From Methylobacterium mesophilicum (GTDB lineage: Bacteria > Pseudomonadota > Alphaproteobacteria > Rhizobiales > Beijerinckiaceae): DNA of 64,000 nt. The notes beneath the pieces are model-generated. The model did not search any database. It saw only the letters and a program-made list of their open reading frames with translations, and was not told where the DNA came from. The first letter of the stretch is position 1; each line of letters begins with the position of its first letter. The position numbers and the translations under genes are program-made. Shown here piece after piece: positions 25,218 to 34,589 of this stretch. The DNA lies in the NCBI RefSeq assembly GCF_022179445.1, contig NZ_BPQU01000001.1, forward strand, positions 444,984-508,983. Reading direction: 5' to 3'.

Positions 25218-28181
25218 CTACGTGACCACCGAGCGCAGCAGCGCGGGCAATTCGTCGAGGCCGACTTCGCCCTTGCGCAGGACGCGGTCGGCCTGCCCCG
25301 CCAGTCGCCGGCGGTCCTCGCCGTCGACATCCTTGGCGGTCAGCACGACGACTGGGATCGAGCCCCATTCCGGCTTCGCCCGCAGGGTGCTCAGGAACGT
25401 AAAGCCGTCCATCTCGGGCATCATGAGGTCGAGCAGGACGAGGCAGGGCCGCTCGGCTGCGACGGCGGCGAGCCCGACCTTGCCATTCTGGGCGGCGACG
25501 ATCCGCCAACCTTCCCGGGCCAGTCTCGCCGACATCCGCTCGCGCGTGTCGTCATCGTCATCGATGACCAGCAGAGGACCTTCGTGGTCCTGGGGACGGA
25601 AGCGGTCCATCACACCATGGAGTTCGTCCCAGTCCACCGGTTTCTGCAGGTAGTCCGTGGCGCCGAGCGAGAACGCCAGGTTCCGCTCGCCCAGGACCGT
25701 CACCATGATGACCGGCGTGTTCCCGAGTTCGGCATCGCCACGGAGCGCACGGAGGACCGACCATCCATCCATCTGCGGCATGGTCACGTCGAGAAGAATG
25801 ACCCGGGGCCTCAGGCTGCGGGCCATCTCCAAGCCCTCCCTGCCGTTGATGGCGGCCGCAACCTGGAACCCGTCGCGCTTCAGGAAGCGCGTCAGGAGAT
25901 CGCGCGTTGCAGGATCGTCGTCCACGACGAGGACGAGGCCCTGCCCGGATGCGTCTTCCGACAGGGGCGGGCCGGCATCCTCATCCACCTGCGGCGCGTC
26001 GTTCGTTCCGGCGATGCGCGCCGGCACCGACACCGTGAAGGTCGTCCCACGCCCCGTCTCGCTGGCCACCGCGATGGCGCCGCCCAGCATGGATGCGAAC
26101 GCCCGTGTGATGGAGAGGCCGAGCCCCGTGCCGCCGAACTTCCGCGTGGTCGAGGCGTCGGCCTGCGTGAACCGCTCGAACAGCCGTGCCTGCTGATCCG
26201 GGCTCATGCCGATTCCGGTGTCGCTCACCCGAAAGTTCAGCCAATCGACGCCGTCGCGTTCGCCCCGTTCCGCCGACAGGGTGATCCGTCCGCCTTCCGT
26301 GAACTTGGCTGCGTTGCTCAGGAGGTTGATCAGGCATTGGCGCAGCTTGGTCACGTCGGTGCGCGCGTCGCCGAGGTCGGCGGCGAGGTCCAAGGATAAG
26401 GCGTTCCCCTTGGCGGAAACGAGGGATTCCACCGTCGTCGCGACGTCGCGCACCATGGCATCGACGGCAAAGTCCTCGACGAAGGTCTCCATGCGCTCGG
26501 CCTCGATCTTCGAGAGGTCGAGCACGTCGTTGATGAGCCCGAGGAGGTGGCGGGCGTTCGCTTCGATCTTCCGCATGTCGGGCAGCAGGTCGTCGTGGCC
26601 GCCGTCCTCCATCTCCTCCTGCAACATTTCGGAGTAGCCGATCACCGCCGAAAGCGGGGTCCGAAGCTCGTGGCTCATGTTGGCGAGGAACTCGCTCTTG
26701 GCCCGGTTGGCGTCCTCCGCGGCTTGCTTGGCGGCAGCCAGATGCAGCTCGTCTCGCTTGCGTCCGTCGATGTCGGTCACCACCATGACGGCGCCGATGC
26801 GGCGACCGTCGATGTCGCGCATCGGCACGGCCGAGAATCCGACCCAGGCGCGGGTCTCGTCGCCGCGGCGGTAATCGACTTCGAGTTCCGCGCGCGGCTC
26901 CCCGCCCCGCGCCACCCGGTCCAGCGGCCATTCATTAGGTTCGACCCGGCGGCCGTCAGCGTGGAACCCGACCCAGCGCTTCGGCTGCTCGCCGGTCGGA
27001 TCGGCCCCCACCGCGTGCCCGAGAATGACTCCGGCGCGGGCATTGTGATCGACGATGCGTCCGGACGGAGCCTCCGCGATGAGGACGCCGACGGGGAGCG
27101 TCTCCATCACCGTCCGCAGGGTGGCCTCGCCCGCCCGCAGGCCCCGGCGCGCCTCGGCCTCGCCGGCTTCCGCCAACCCGGCCGGGATGGTGCCGGCGAA
27201 CAGCGAGGCGACGTGCAGGTCGAGGCCTGTGAAGGCATCGGGGTGGCTGGACTGGAGCTTCAGGACGCCGACGGCCTCGCCCCCGCGGAGGATCGGGACG
27301 CAGACCGCCGAGCGGGCGCCGAGGGCTTCGACGAGGTCGCGCCTGACACGGGGATCGACGAGCAGGTCCGGGCAGAGCACCGGTTTGGCATTCATCAGGC
27401 AGTGACCCGAGAGGCTTCCTGCGATCGGGACGCGCAGCCCCACGTGGGAGTCGAGCGCACCGCGTGCCGAGCGGTAGACCAGTTCGTCGCCCTCGAGGAG
27501 TTCGATCACCGCACCTTCGGCCTGGGAGACTGCGGCCATGACGCCAGCCACGAGGGTATCGAGAATGACGTCGCGGTCCCCCGCCGCCTGGGTCACGGCG
27601 GCCTGGGCGGCGATCAGCGCGTTTTGCTGATCGATCAGCGCGGCTTGGCCGGAGAGAAGGCTCTCGCGCTCGGCGACCGAGCGGCGCAACTCCATCTGGG
27701 ACATGACCTGCCCGGCGAGCGCGCGCAGGGCCGCCGACTGTTGGTCCGTGAGACCGCCCGGTCGGGGAGCCAAGTCGATCACGCAGAGGCTGCCGAGACG
27801 CTGTCCATCAGCGGCCTCCAACGGCGCCCCAGCGTAGAAGCGGAGTTTCGGTTCGCCGGTGACGAGCGGGTTGTCCCGCGTGCGGGGGTCCAGCGACAGG
27901 TCCGGGATGACCAGAAGGTCCGGTTCGCCCAGAACATGCGCGCAGATCGACTTGTCGAGGGACGTTTCGCACGAGGCGAACCCCGACTTTGCCTTGAACC
28001 ACTGGCGGTCGCCCGCCACGAGGCTGACCAGCGCAACGGGGGCAGAGCAGATCAGCCGGGCCAGCTCGACGATATCGTCGAACCCTTTCTCGGGCGGCGT
28101 GTCGAGGATGTCGTATCCGCGAAGCGCTTCCAGCCGGCGGGCGTCGCCGACATGAGGCGGAAGCGTGCGGGAGTCGGTCAT
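25218..28181 (-). CDS. GAF-GAF-PAS hybrid histidine kinase with two receivers
   Basis: 987 residues from the ATG at 28179-28181; the frame is open upstream, but that part is Arg/Pro-rich and unlike coding. The first GAF domain (about 15-165) carries sequences common in such sensors (RLEALRGYDILDTPPE, ETSLDKSICAHV). A second GAF follows (about 190-345), then PAS (about 355-480), HisKA with His504 in MSHELRTP, the ATPase domain (DTGIGMSPDQQ, GGTGLGLSIT), and two receivers (DVTMPQMDG and DLMMPEMDG). It is soluble, with no membrane segment. The kinase and double-receiver core is paralogous to the MHYT kinase downstream. It is divergent from the kaiC-like gene over a 290-bp gap. Confidence 0.92.
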   Translation of the reverse strand: MTDSRTLPPHVGDARRLEALRGYDILDTPPEKGFDDIVELARLICSAPVALVSLVAGDRQWFKAKSGFASCETSLDKSICAHVLGEPDLLVIPDLSLDPRTRDNPLVTGEPKLRFYAGAPLEAADGQRLGSLCVIDLAPRPGGLTDQQSAALRALAGQVMSQMELRRSVAERESLLSGQAALIDQQNALIAAQAAVTQAAGDRDVILDTLVAGVMAAVSQAEGAVIELLEGDELVYRSARGALDSHVGLRVPIAGSLSGHCLMNAKPVLCPDLLVDPRVRRDLVEALGARSAVCVPILRGGEAVGVLKLQSSHPDAFTGLDLHVASLFAGTIPAGLAEAGEAEARRGLRAGEATLRTVMETLPVGVLIAEAPSGRIVDHNARAGVILGHAVGADPTGEQPKRWVGFHADGRRVEPNEWPLDRVARGGEPRAELEVDYRRGDETRAWVGFSAVPMRDIDGRRIGAVMVVTDIDGRKRDELHLAAAKQAAEDANRAKSEFLANMSHELRTPLSAVIGYSEMLQEEMEDGGHDDLLPDMRKIEANARHLLGLINDVLDLSKIEAERMETFVEDFAVDAMVRDVATTVESLVSAKGNALSLDLAADLGDARTDVTKLRQCLINLLSNAAKFTEGGRITLSAERGERDGVDWLNFRVSDTGIGMSPDQQARLFERFTQADASTTRKFGGTGLGLSITRAFASMLGGAIAVASETGRGTTFTVSVPARIAGTNDAPQVDEDAGPPLSEDASGQGLVLVVDDDPATRDLLTRFLKRDGFQVAAAINGREGLEMARSLRPRVILLDVTMPQMDGWSVLRALRGDAELGNTPVIMVTVLGERNLAFSLGATDYLQKPVDWDELHGVMDRFRPQDHEGPLLVIDDDDDTRERMSARLAREGWRIVAAQNGKVGLAAVAAERPCLVLLDLMMPEMDGFTFLSTLRAKPEWGSIPVVVLTAKDVDGEDRRRLAGQADRVLRKGEVGLDELPALLRSVVT

Positions 28182-28473
28182 GGGCAGCTCGCTGTCGGGA
28201 ACGGATGCGCTCGCCGACGCAAGGCCGCGAAAGGACGGGATGCGGACTTCGGGTGCCCCCGACAACACGGAGACCGCGCAGTGGTTGCGGGCCCGCCCCG
28301 GCCACGTCTCCGAGCACCGCTTCCCGGAACGAGGATCGAGGCACCGGGTCAGTTCCGCGCACGGCGGTTCAGGATCGCGTCCCGGCATTTGAGATGGGAC
28401 CAAACCGCCAAGCCGGAGTTGTCGTCGGAATACGTCTCCCAAGGCACCCAGGAGCTCCCGTTGCGGGCGCCGG

Positions 28474-30009
28474 ATGCCGCTCTCCAGATGGGGCCCGATG
28501 GCCGAGTCCGCTACGACGCACGTCCCCCGACCTCGCGACATCCTGTCGACGGGGATCGGCGGCCTCGACGAGATCCTCGACGGCGGGTTGACGCGCGGCC
28601 GCCTCTACTTGCTCGAAGGGACGCCCGGGACCGGTAAAACCACCGTCGGCCTTCAGTTCCTTCTCGACGGCGTGGCCCGGGGAGAAAAGGGTCTCTACGT
28701 CACCCTGTCAGAAAGCGCCGACGAGCTTTCGTTCGCTGCGGGGACGCACGGGTGGTCTCTGGACGGCATTGAGGTCTACGAACTCGTCAACGAACTCGGC
28801 CTCGACCCCGACAGCGAGCAATCCGTCCTGCATCCGTCCGAGGTCGAGCTCGGAGAAACCGTGCGCGAGGTGATCGAACGCGTCGACAGCCTCAAACCGC
28901 AGCGAGTGGTCTTCGACAGCCTGTCCGAGCTTCGCCTACTCGCCCAGAACCCCCTCCGGTACCGCCGCCAGATCCTGGCCCTGAAACAGATGTTCGCGTC
29001 CAGGAAATGCACGGTTCTCCTGCTCGATGACGGGACCGCCGACGTCCAACTCCACAGCATCGCCCACGGGGTGATCTTGCTGGAGCAGATCCGGCGCGGT
29101 TTCGGCGCCGCGCGCAGGCGTCTCAACGTCCTGAAGATGCGCGGCGTCAAGTTCCACGGCGGGATGCACGATTTCGTCCTCGACACCGGTGGCGTCGAAG
29201 TCTTCCCCAGCCTCGTTGCGAACGACCATGCCGCGAAATTCGATATGACCCCGGCATCGACCGGCTCCCATGAACTCGACCTTCTCCTGGGCGGAGGTCT
29301 AGCGCCCTCGACCAATACCCTGCTGCTAGGTCCCTCCGGGGTCGGGAAGACCACCACGGCGGTCCGCTGCATGATCGAGGCCTTGGATCGCGGGGAGAAG
29401 GCGACCTACTTCCTGTTCGACGAGGGTCGGCAGACCATGCTCACGCGCGCCAGGGCGCTGGGAATGGACCTCGACGCTCATCTTTCCAGCGGACGGCTGG
29501 TCATCGACGAGATCGAGCCGGCTGAGTTTTCGCCCGGCGAATTCGCTTGCCGAGTGCGCGCTACCGTGGAGAGGCGGGACGCCAGCTTCGTCGTGTTCGA
29601 CAGCCTGAACGCGTACATCCACGCCATGCCCGGCGAGGAACACCTCGTCCTGCAGATGCACGAACTCCTGAACTATCTGAACCAGAAGGGCGCTACGACC
29701 CTGCTGGTTCTCGGTCAGCACGGCGTGATCGGCGATGTTCGATCGGACGTCGACCTCAGCTACCTCAGCGACGGCATCCTCCTGTTCCGGTACTTCGAGT
29801 CCAGTGGCGCGGTCCGGACCGCCCTCTCGGTGGTGAAAAGCCGCGTCAACGCGCACGAGCGAACCATTCGGGAACTCAAGCTCTCCCCCATCGGCCTTCA
29901 GGTTGGCGCCGCCCTCACCGATTTCCAAGGCATCCTGTCCGGACTGCCCACCTACGACGGCAAGGTGGCGCTGATCCCCGGCGGCGGCGAGCCGGCGGAA
30001 ACGCCGTGA
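28474..30009 (+). CDS. kaiC: KaiC-like double-domain ATPase
   Basis: 511 residues (an in-frame ATG at 28498 is an alternative start). Two RecA/KaiC domains follow each other, with Walker A GTPGTGKTT at 49-57 and GPSGVGKTT at about 286-294, and Walker B-like RVVFDSL and FVVFDSL. Compared by eye with cyanobacterial KaiC, the tandem catalytic Glu pair is S-E in the first domain and D-E in the second, and the autophosphorylation Ser-Thr dyad in the second domain reads Ser-Tyr (LSYLSDG). No kaiA or kaiB lies in the window. The stop overlaps the start of a histidine kinase gene (TGATG), so the pair likely forms one signalling unit, as in other proteobacterial KaiC-kinase loci. Confidence 0.9.
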   Translation: MPLSRWGPMAESATTHVPRPRDILSTGIGGLDEILDGGLTRGRLYLLEGTPGTGKTTVGLQFLLDGVARGEKGLYVTLSESADELSFAAGTHGWSLDGIEVYELVNELGLDPDSEQSVLHPSEVELGETVREVIERVDSLKPQRVVFDSLSELRLLAQNPLRYRRQILALKQMFASRKCTVLLLDDGTADVQLHSIAHGVILLEQIRRGFGAARRRLNVLKMRGVKFHGGMHDFVLDTGGVEVFPSLVANDHAAKFDMTPASTGSHELDLLLGGGLAPSTNTLLLGPSGVGKTTTAVRCMIEALDRGEKATYFLFDEGRQTMLTRARALGMDLDAHLSSGRLVIDEIEPAEFSPGEFACRVRATVERRDASFVVFDSLNAYIHAMPGEEHLVLQMHELLNYLNQKGATTLLVLGQHGVIGDVRSDVDLSYLSDGILLFRYFESSGAVRTALSVVKSRVNAHERTIRELKLSPIGLQVGAALTDFQGILSGLPTYDGKVALIPGGGEPAETP

Positions 30010-32054
30010 TGCCGGCCTTTGATTCTCACGGGGAACGCGTCCTGATCCTTGCTCCGCGCGGACGCGACGCGATCGTCATGGCGCAATTGCTGGCCAAGTC
30101 CAACGTTCTCAGCACCGTTTGTGGCGATGGCGCCGAATGGCTCGACGGACTCCGGACGCCCGTCGCGACGTCGATCGTGACGGAGGAGGCGCTTCTTGAT
30201 GTCGATCCCACGGCGCTGAACGCATGGGTCTCGTCCCAGCCGCCGTGGTCGGACTTCCCCTTCATAATGCTGGCGACGCGGCAGGCCGGACGCCGCACCG
30301 CCACGGCCGCCGCCATGATCGAACGTCTCGGCAACGTCGTCCTGCTGGAACGCCCGATCAACGCTGAAACGCTCCTCAGCGCGGTCTCGTCGGCCCTGCG
30401 GGTCCGTCGCCGCCAGTACCAGGCTCGGCAGCACATCCGGGAACGCGAGGACGCCCAGCAGCGGCTGCGCATCGCGAACGAGACTTTGGAACGGCGTGTC
30501 GCGGAGCGTACGCGCGAAGTGGAGGCTGCGCGCGAGACCCTGGCCTTCGCGCTGGACTCCGCCGGCATGGGGTCGTGGGACCTCGATCTCGTCAACGATA
30601 CGGCACGCCGCTCGCGCCGGCACGATGCGATCTTCGGCTACGACGTGCCGATCACGTCGTGGGGCATGGCCGAATTCCTGAACCACACCGTGCCGGAGGA
30701 TCGGCTCATGGTGGAGGCCGCCTTCGCCCTGGCGGTCGAGACCGGGACGTTGGACCTGGAATACCGGATGTCTCGGACCGATGGCGCGATCCGCTGGATC
30801 GCGGCCAAGGGGCAGGTGGAGTATGGGGACGACGGAAGCCCCATCCGTATGGCCGGCATCGTCGTCGACAGGACCGACCAGCGAAACACCGAGGAAGCCC
30901 TGCGCCAGGCCCAGAAGATGGAAGCCATCGGGCAGCTGACCGGGGGCGTGGCGCACGATTTCAACAACCTGCTCACGGTCATCGTGGGCGGTCTCGACAT
31001 GATGATCCGCAAGCCCGAGAACACGGAACGCGTCGTCCGCTTGGCGGAAGCCGCGATGAACGCGGCGCGGCGCGGTGAGCAACTCACTCAGCAACTCCTG
31101 GCGTTTTCGCGCAGGCAGATGCTGCGGCCACAGACCATCAACCCGAACCGCCTCCTCACCGAGTTCAAACCGCTCGCCGAGCGGGCAGTCGGCGGCGCAT
31201 TGGAGCTTCGACTCGATCTCGATGCCCTCATCGACCCGATCCGGATCGATCCGGCGCAGTTCGAGGCGGCGGTCCTGAATCTCGTCGTCAACGCTCGCGA
31301 CGCGATGGAGGGGGGCGGCTCGCGGATCGTCGTGCGGAGCCGGAACCTGCACCTCGATACCGCGGCGGTGGCCGGCAAGGGCGTACCGCCGGGAGCCTAC
31401 GTCGAGGTGGCTGTGGTCGACCAGGGAAGCGGCATCGCCCCCGAGACGATGGCACGGGTGTTCGAACCGTTCTTCACGACGAAGGAGGTCGGGAAAGGAA
31501 CGGGCCTCGGCCTATCCCAGGTCTACGGCTTCACCCGCAGCGCAGGCGGGTTCATCGGCATCGATACGGAGATGGGTGCCGGCACCACGTTCCGCCTCCT
31601 GTTCCCGCGTTCGGCCGAACCAGCCGGAGACGAGGTTGGCACCGGCAGCAGCACACTCCCGCTTCGTCGGGCCAGCGAAGGCGACACCGTGCTTCTGGTC
31701 GAGGATGATGAGCAGGTGCTGGGCATGGCCGTCGAAAGTCTTGAGGAACTCCACTACCGCGTGGTGGTGGCTCGCAACGCCGCGGAGGCCGTCGTTCACC
31801 TCCAGGGCGTCGAGCGGATCGACATCCTGTTCTCAGACGTGATGATGCCCGGCGGCATGAACGGCTCGCAGCTTGCCGTCGAGGCGCAGCGCCTCCGGCC
31901 CGGCCTAAAGGTCCTCTTGACCTCGGGTTACGTGGCCAACCTTGATGAGGGGCAGGTGATCGGGCGCGGCGACCTTCCCGTCCTGAACAAACCGTACCGG
32001 CGGGATGAACTTGCCCACTCGCTCCGCCTCGTTCTCGGAGGAAGGCGTTGCTGA
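30009..32054 (+). CDS. PAS hybrid histidine kinase coupled to the KaiC-like gene
   Basis: 681 residues from the ATG at 30009 (a GTG one codon earlier is possible). Residues 1-125 resemble a receiver without the phosphorylation site (RVLILAPRGRDAIVMAQLL). A charged coiled coil follows (about 135-180), then PAS (about 185-300), HisKA with His316 in GGVAHDFNNLLT, an ATPase domain (VDQGSGIAPETMARVFEPF, GKGTGLGLSQVYGF) and a C-terminal receiver with Asp610 in FSDVMMPGG. It is soluble. The overlap with kaiC indicates coupled synthesis. By analogy it may read out the KaiC state, perhaps through the N-terminal pseudo-receiver. Confidence 0.9.
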   Translation: MPAFDSHGERVLILAPRGRDAIVMAQLLAKSNVLSTVCGDGAEWLDGLRTPVATSIVTEEALLDVDPTALNAWVSSQPPWSDFPFIMLATRQAGRRTATAAAMIERLGNVVLLERPINAETLLSAVSSALRVRRRQYQARQHIREREDAQQRLRIANETLERRVAERTREVEAARETLAFALDSAGMGSWDLDLVNDTARRSRRHDAIFGYDVPITSWGMAEFLNHTVPEDRLMVEAAFALAVETGTLDLEYRMSRTDGAIRWIAAKGQVEYGDDGSPIRMAGIVVDRTDQRNTEEALRQAQKMEAIGQLTGGVAHDFNNLLTVIVGGLDMMIRKPENTERVVRLAEAAMNAARRGEQLTQQLLAFSRRQMLRPQTINPNRLLTEFKPLAERAVGGALELRLDLDALIDPIRIDPAQFEAAVLNLVVNARDAMEGGGSRIVVRSRNLHLDTAAVAGKGVPPGAYVEVAVVDQGSGIAPETMARVFEPFFTTKEVGKGTGLGLSQVYGFTRSAGGFIGIDTEMGAGTTFRLLFPRSAEPAGDEVGTGSSTLPLRRASEGDTVLLVEDDEQVLGMAVESLEELHYRVVVARNAAEAVVHLQGVERIDILFSDVMMPGGMNGSQLAVEAQRLRPGLKVLLTSGYVANLDEGQVIGRGDLPVLNKPYRRDELAHSLRLVLGGRRC

Positions 32055-32273
32055 AAGCAACGGCGAACTGATATTTGTGCGATTTGTTTTCATTGATGAA
32101 AAATATTTATTTCATTTGAAATTTGTCTTCGCCGATCAAGTCCGCACGCGAAAAGCAGGGCAGCTTCTGCTGCCGATCGCGGGATCGGACGGACGGCCTG
32201 AGCCTGCCATCGAAACGGAAGCCATTGAGGCCGGTATCGTGGGACCCTCTGCAGGATCGGCGCGTTGGGCGAG

Positions 32274-32525
32274 ATGATCGCTCAGCCCCCCGCTTCACCC
32301 GACCGTGCCCGCCTCGCTCTGACTGAGGCGGCCCTTGCGACCGCAGACGGTCTCTGGCGCGCCGAGATGCGTCGAAACTACGGTCCGGAGGGCGTCTTGA
32401 TGTACGCCTATGCCCCGGAGGGCCAGGGCGGGCTCGGGACCCCGCTTCGGCGATCCTATGAAGCGCGTCGCGTCGCCGTCGCGCTGTGGCGGCATGAGCG
32501 CCACCGAACGCAGCAATCGGCTTGA
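32274..32525 (+). CDS. Hypothetical protein, 83 aa
   Basis: Not recognised. A basic, soluble, alanine- and arginine-rich small protein. The ATG at 32274 is preferred over an upstream TTG at 32265. Codon use fits the genome. It follows the kinase gene after 220 bp that include an AT-rich patch at 32080-32130, which may carry its promoter. Confidence 0.4.
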   Translation: MIAQPPASPDRARLALTEAALATADGLWRAEMRRNYGPEGVLMYAYAPEGQGGLGTPLRRSYEARRVAVALWRHERHRTQQSA

Positions 32526-32579
32526 CCGAGCGGTCCGGTCACCAAAGCGCTGAGTTCAGTAGACATTCGAGGGCATGTG

Positions 32580-32756
32580 ATGGCGGAAACCGACGAATCC
32601 CAAGGTGTGAGCGTCGTGCCGCCCACGGTGCAGATCCGAAACGTCAACGCTCCCGATCCCACCACTGGGCGCCAGGGCGCAAGCGTAGACGTGGTCGAGG
32701 ACGCCGAAAGCCAACCGGACGACCCTGATCACGCCGCCAAGGACGGCTTGGCCTAG
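32580..32756 (+). CDS. Small acidic hypothetical protein, 58 aa
   Basis: The ATG at 32580 opens a 58-codon frame ending at the TAG at 32754-32756. The product is acidic and probably disordered (VVEDAESQPDDPDHAAKDGL). It lies just after the 83-aa gene, and its stop overlaps the stop of the convergent wrbA-like gene by four bases. No family is recognised. The codon pattern is coding-like, but its short length keeps confidence moderate. Confidence 0.42.
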   Translation: MAETDESQGVSVVPPTVQIRNVNAPDPTTGRQGASVDVVEDAESQPDDPDHAAKDGLA

Positions 32757-33394
32757 CTGCCTGAATGACGGTTCGGCATCTCGCCGGCCGCGATCAACGC
32801 ACCGGCGATCGCCACCATCCGCCGACCTTGATGGCGGGCCGCATCGAGGTCTTCCATCCGGGGCGGCCGGTTCTTCGAACCTACGATGGCCGACGCTCCA
32901 TAGGGTGATCCTGCCTCCAGCATCACCTCGTCGGTGTAACCGGTCGGGAGGATCACCATGCCCAGATGCGCCATCGGAGCATACAGCGACAGCGTGACGA
33001 CTTCGGATCCACCGTGCGGCCAGGATGCGGCTGCGAAGGCACCGCCGACCTTGCCGGCCAACGATCCGCGTTTCCATTGCGGACCGAGTAGATCGAGGTA
33101 ATTCTTCAACTCGGTCGCCATCGCTCCGAAATAGCAGGGTGTGCCGAACAGGATGGCGTCCGCCCACTCGGCATCCTCATGCGTGGGAGCCTCGTACAGG
33201 ACGTTCTGCCGGGTGGCGCTCGCGGTCCACCCGTCAACCTTCGCCATGGAAGCCGCGTCGGCGACTTCGCGCGCGCGGCGTACGCGCACCTCCGCGCCGG
33301 CCTCTCGCGCAGCGTCCGCTGCAGCACCTGCGAGCGCTTCCACGCTGCCGCTGCGTGAGTAGTAGACGATCAACAATCGGGTCGAATCGGTCAC
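32753..33394 (-). CDS. wrbA: WrbA-type NAD(P)H:quinone oxidoreductase
   Basis: 213 residues from a GTG with TAGGAG at good distance. It is a flavodoxin fold: the phosphate-binding loop YYSRSGSVEALA, the isoalloxazine loop GTPCYFGAM, and the WrbA feature LDLLGPQWKRGSLAGKVGG followed by SWPHGGSE. This family binds FMN and reduces quinones by two electrons, protecting against oxidative stress. A small membrane-protein gene lies ten bases upstream on the same strand. Confidence 0.9.
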   Translation of the reverse strand: MTDSTRLLIVYYSRSGSVEALAGAAADAAREAGAEVRVRRAREVADAASMAKVDGWTASATRQNVLYEAPTHEDAEWADAILFGTPCYFGAMATELKNYLDLLGPQWKRGSLAGKVGGAFAAASWPHGGSEVVTLSLYAPMAHLGMVILPTGYTDEVMLEAGSPYGASAIVGSKNRPPRMEDLDAARHQGRRMVAIAGALIAAGEMPNRHSGS

Positions 33395-33403
33395 AGCACG
33401 CTC

Positions 33404-33601
33404 CTACGGACGGGTGCCATGGGCTGGCGGTTGCAGGTTCGACGAAAGGCCGTCAGGCCGCGGAGGCATTCCTGAGTCTGCTGACGCGACGACGACTTGG
33501 CCGGTGGTTCGATGCGAAGTCGCCATCTGGCCCGCCATCAGCACGGTTAGCGCTGCCAGCATCAGACCGGTGGCGCCAATGATTCCGCAGAACATCGGCA
33601 T
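33404..33601 (-). CDS. Small single-span membrane protein upstream of wrbA
   Basis: About 65 residues from the ATG at 33599-33601; a GTG at 33670 would add 23 polar residues. The N-terminus is one hydrophobic helix (GIIGATGLMLAALTVLMAG), followed by a short polar, Pro-rich tail. It is unrecognised. It ends ten bases before wrbA and is probably in the same transcript. Confidence 0.45.
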   Translation of the reverse strand: MPMFCGIIGATGLMLAALTVLMAGQMATSHRTTGQVVVASADSGMPPRPDGLSSNLQPPAHGTRP

Positions 33602-34035
33602 GCTGGGACCACCGTGCTGTCCGTTTTGACTGGAATGCCGCTCTGCCACCTGGAAACCTCGCTGATCCACAATGGCGGATCCGAGGTGGCAACAGATGCT
33701 CTACCCGATAGGTCCGCCCCTGTGGCGCCATGGCTCCCTGGCCGGTCCCAGCAGACGTGACTGTTACAGGGCCCCGGCGGAGCCTTCCGGCGGCTTGGCA
33801 TGCAACATGACGGCAAATGGCCCTTCGGATTGCTGGTCAGCGCCCGGCAAGGCTCGGAGCGTAAAAATCATCGATCGATCCGGCCCGGTTATTTGTCTGA
33901 ATCGCATTGCATTGTCTGCTTTTCCAAAACCATTCCGTTGCATGGGCAATATTTTATGCATCGCCCGCCAAAGTTTTAGGTTGTTCCGACGGCTTGCGCG
34001 AGCACATCAGTGATTGGACAGAGAGGAAATCAATC
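33602..34035. other. Intergenic region
   Basis: Between divergent genes. The right part (about 33860-34000) is AT-richer and likely holds the promoter of the GCG_CRPN-type gene. No gene or clear structure was recognised. Confidence 0.35.
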
Positions 34036-34350
34036 ATGGCAATGATGAGCACATTGATCGTTGCCGCAGCTCTCACGGCCCTACCGCTGGCGGCGGCCCA
34101 TGCGATGCCGATCGCGGCCGACCTCGGCGGCCCTGCTCCGGTTACCCGTGTCGCGGGTGGTTGCGGACCAGGTGCGTGGCGTGGTCCGTGGGGGCATTGC
34201 CGGAACACCCCGTACTCCGGTCCTCTCCCGGGCGGTTGGTATCAGGTCCGCGCGGGGAACGGGTGCCCTCCGGGCTACTGGCGCGGCCCGTGGGGACATT
34301 GCCGCAATACGCCCTTCCATGGCCGGTTGCCTGGAGGCGGCTACCGGTAG
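34036..34350 (+). CDS. GCG_CRPN-type secreted repeat protein
   Basis: 104 residues. The ATG at 34036 follows GAGAGGAAAT. A signal peptide (LIVAAALTALPLAAAHA) is followed by two near-identical units of about 29 residues. Each starts with G-C-x-P-G, runs through WRGPWGHCRNTP, and ends in LPGG. The pattern matches the small GCG_CRPN family common in Methylobacterium. Each unit has two Cys that could pair in the periplasm. Function is unknown. Confidence 0.75.
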   Translation: MAMMSTLIVAAALTALPLAAAHAMPIAADLGGPAPVTRVAGGCGPGAWRGPWGHCRNTPYSGPLPGGWYQVRAGNGCPPGYWRGPWGHCRNTPFHGRLPGGGYR

Positions 34351-34589
34351 GAGATCGCAGCACCGGTCCGCGGCGCGAAGGTCGGCTGGCTAGGGCGGCG
34401 GCCGTCGGGCGCGGCGCAGCCGCCTGTCCGAGGGCGCGATGCGCGCGCGAACCCTGATCGACTGGGGGGGCAATTGCCATTGGATGCCGTCCCCGGAAGG
34501 GCGGCGGCGGCGAGATCCGCTTCGGGGAGGGATAAAACCTGCGCTGAGTTCGTTAGGGCGCTACGAACCGCTTCGGTTAGGGATCAAAA

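Noticed and set aside
22258..28637. Long + strand frames opposite the two hybrid kinases
   Set aside because: They are mirror frames of the kinase genes with no domain signature or ribosome-binding sites.
32753..33394. WrbA-like gene considered as an arsenical or flavodoxin protein
   Set aside because: The SWPHGGSE and LDLLGPQWKRGSLAGK blocks identify the WrbA quinone oxidoreductase type.
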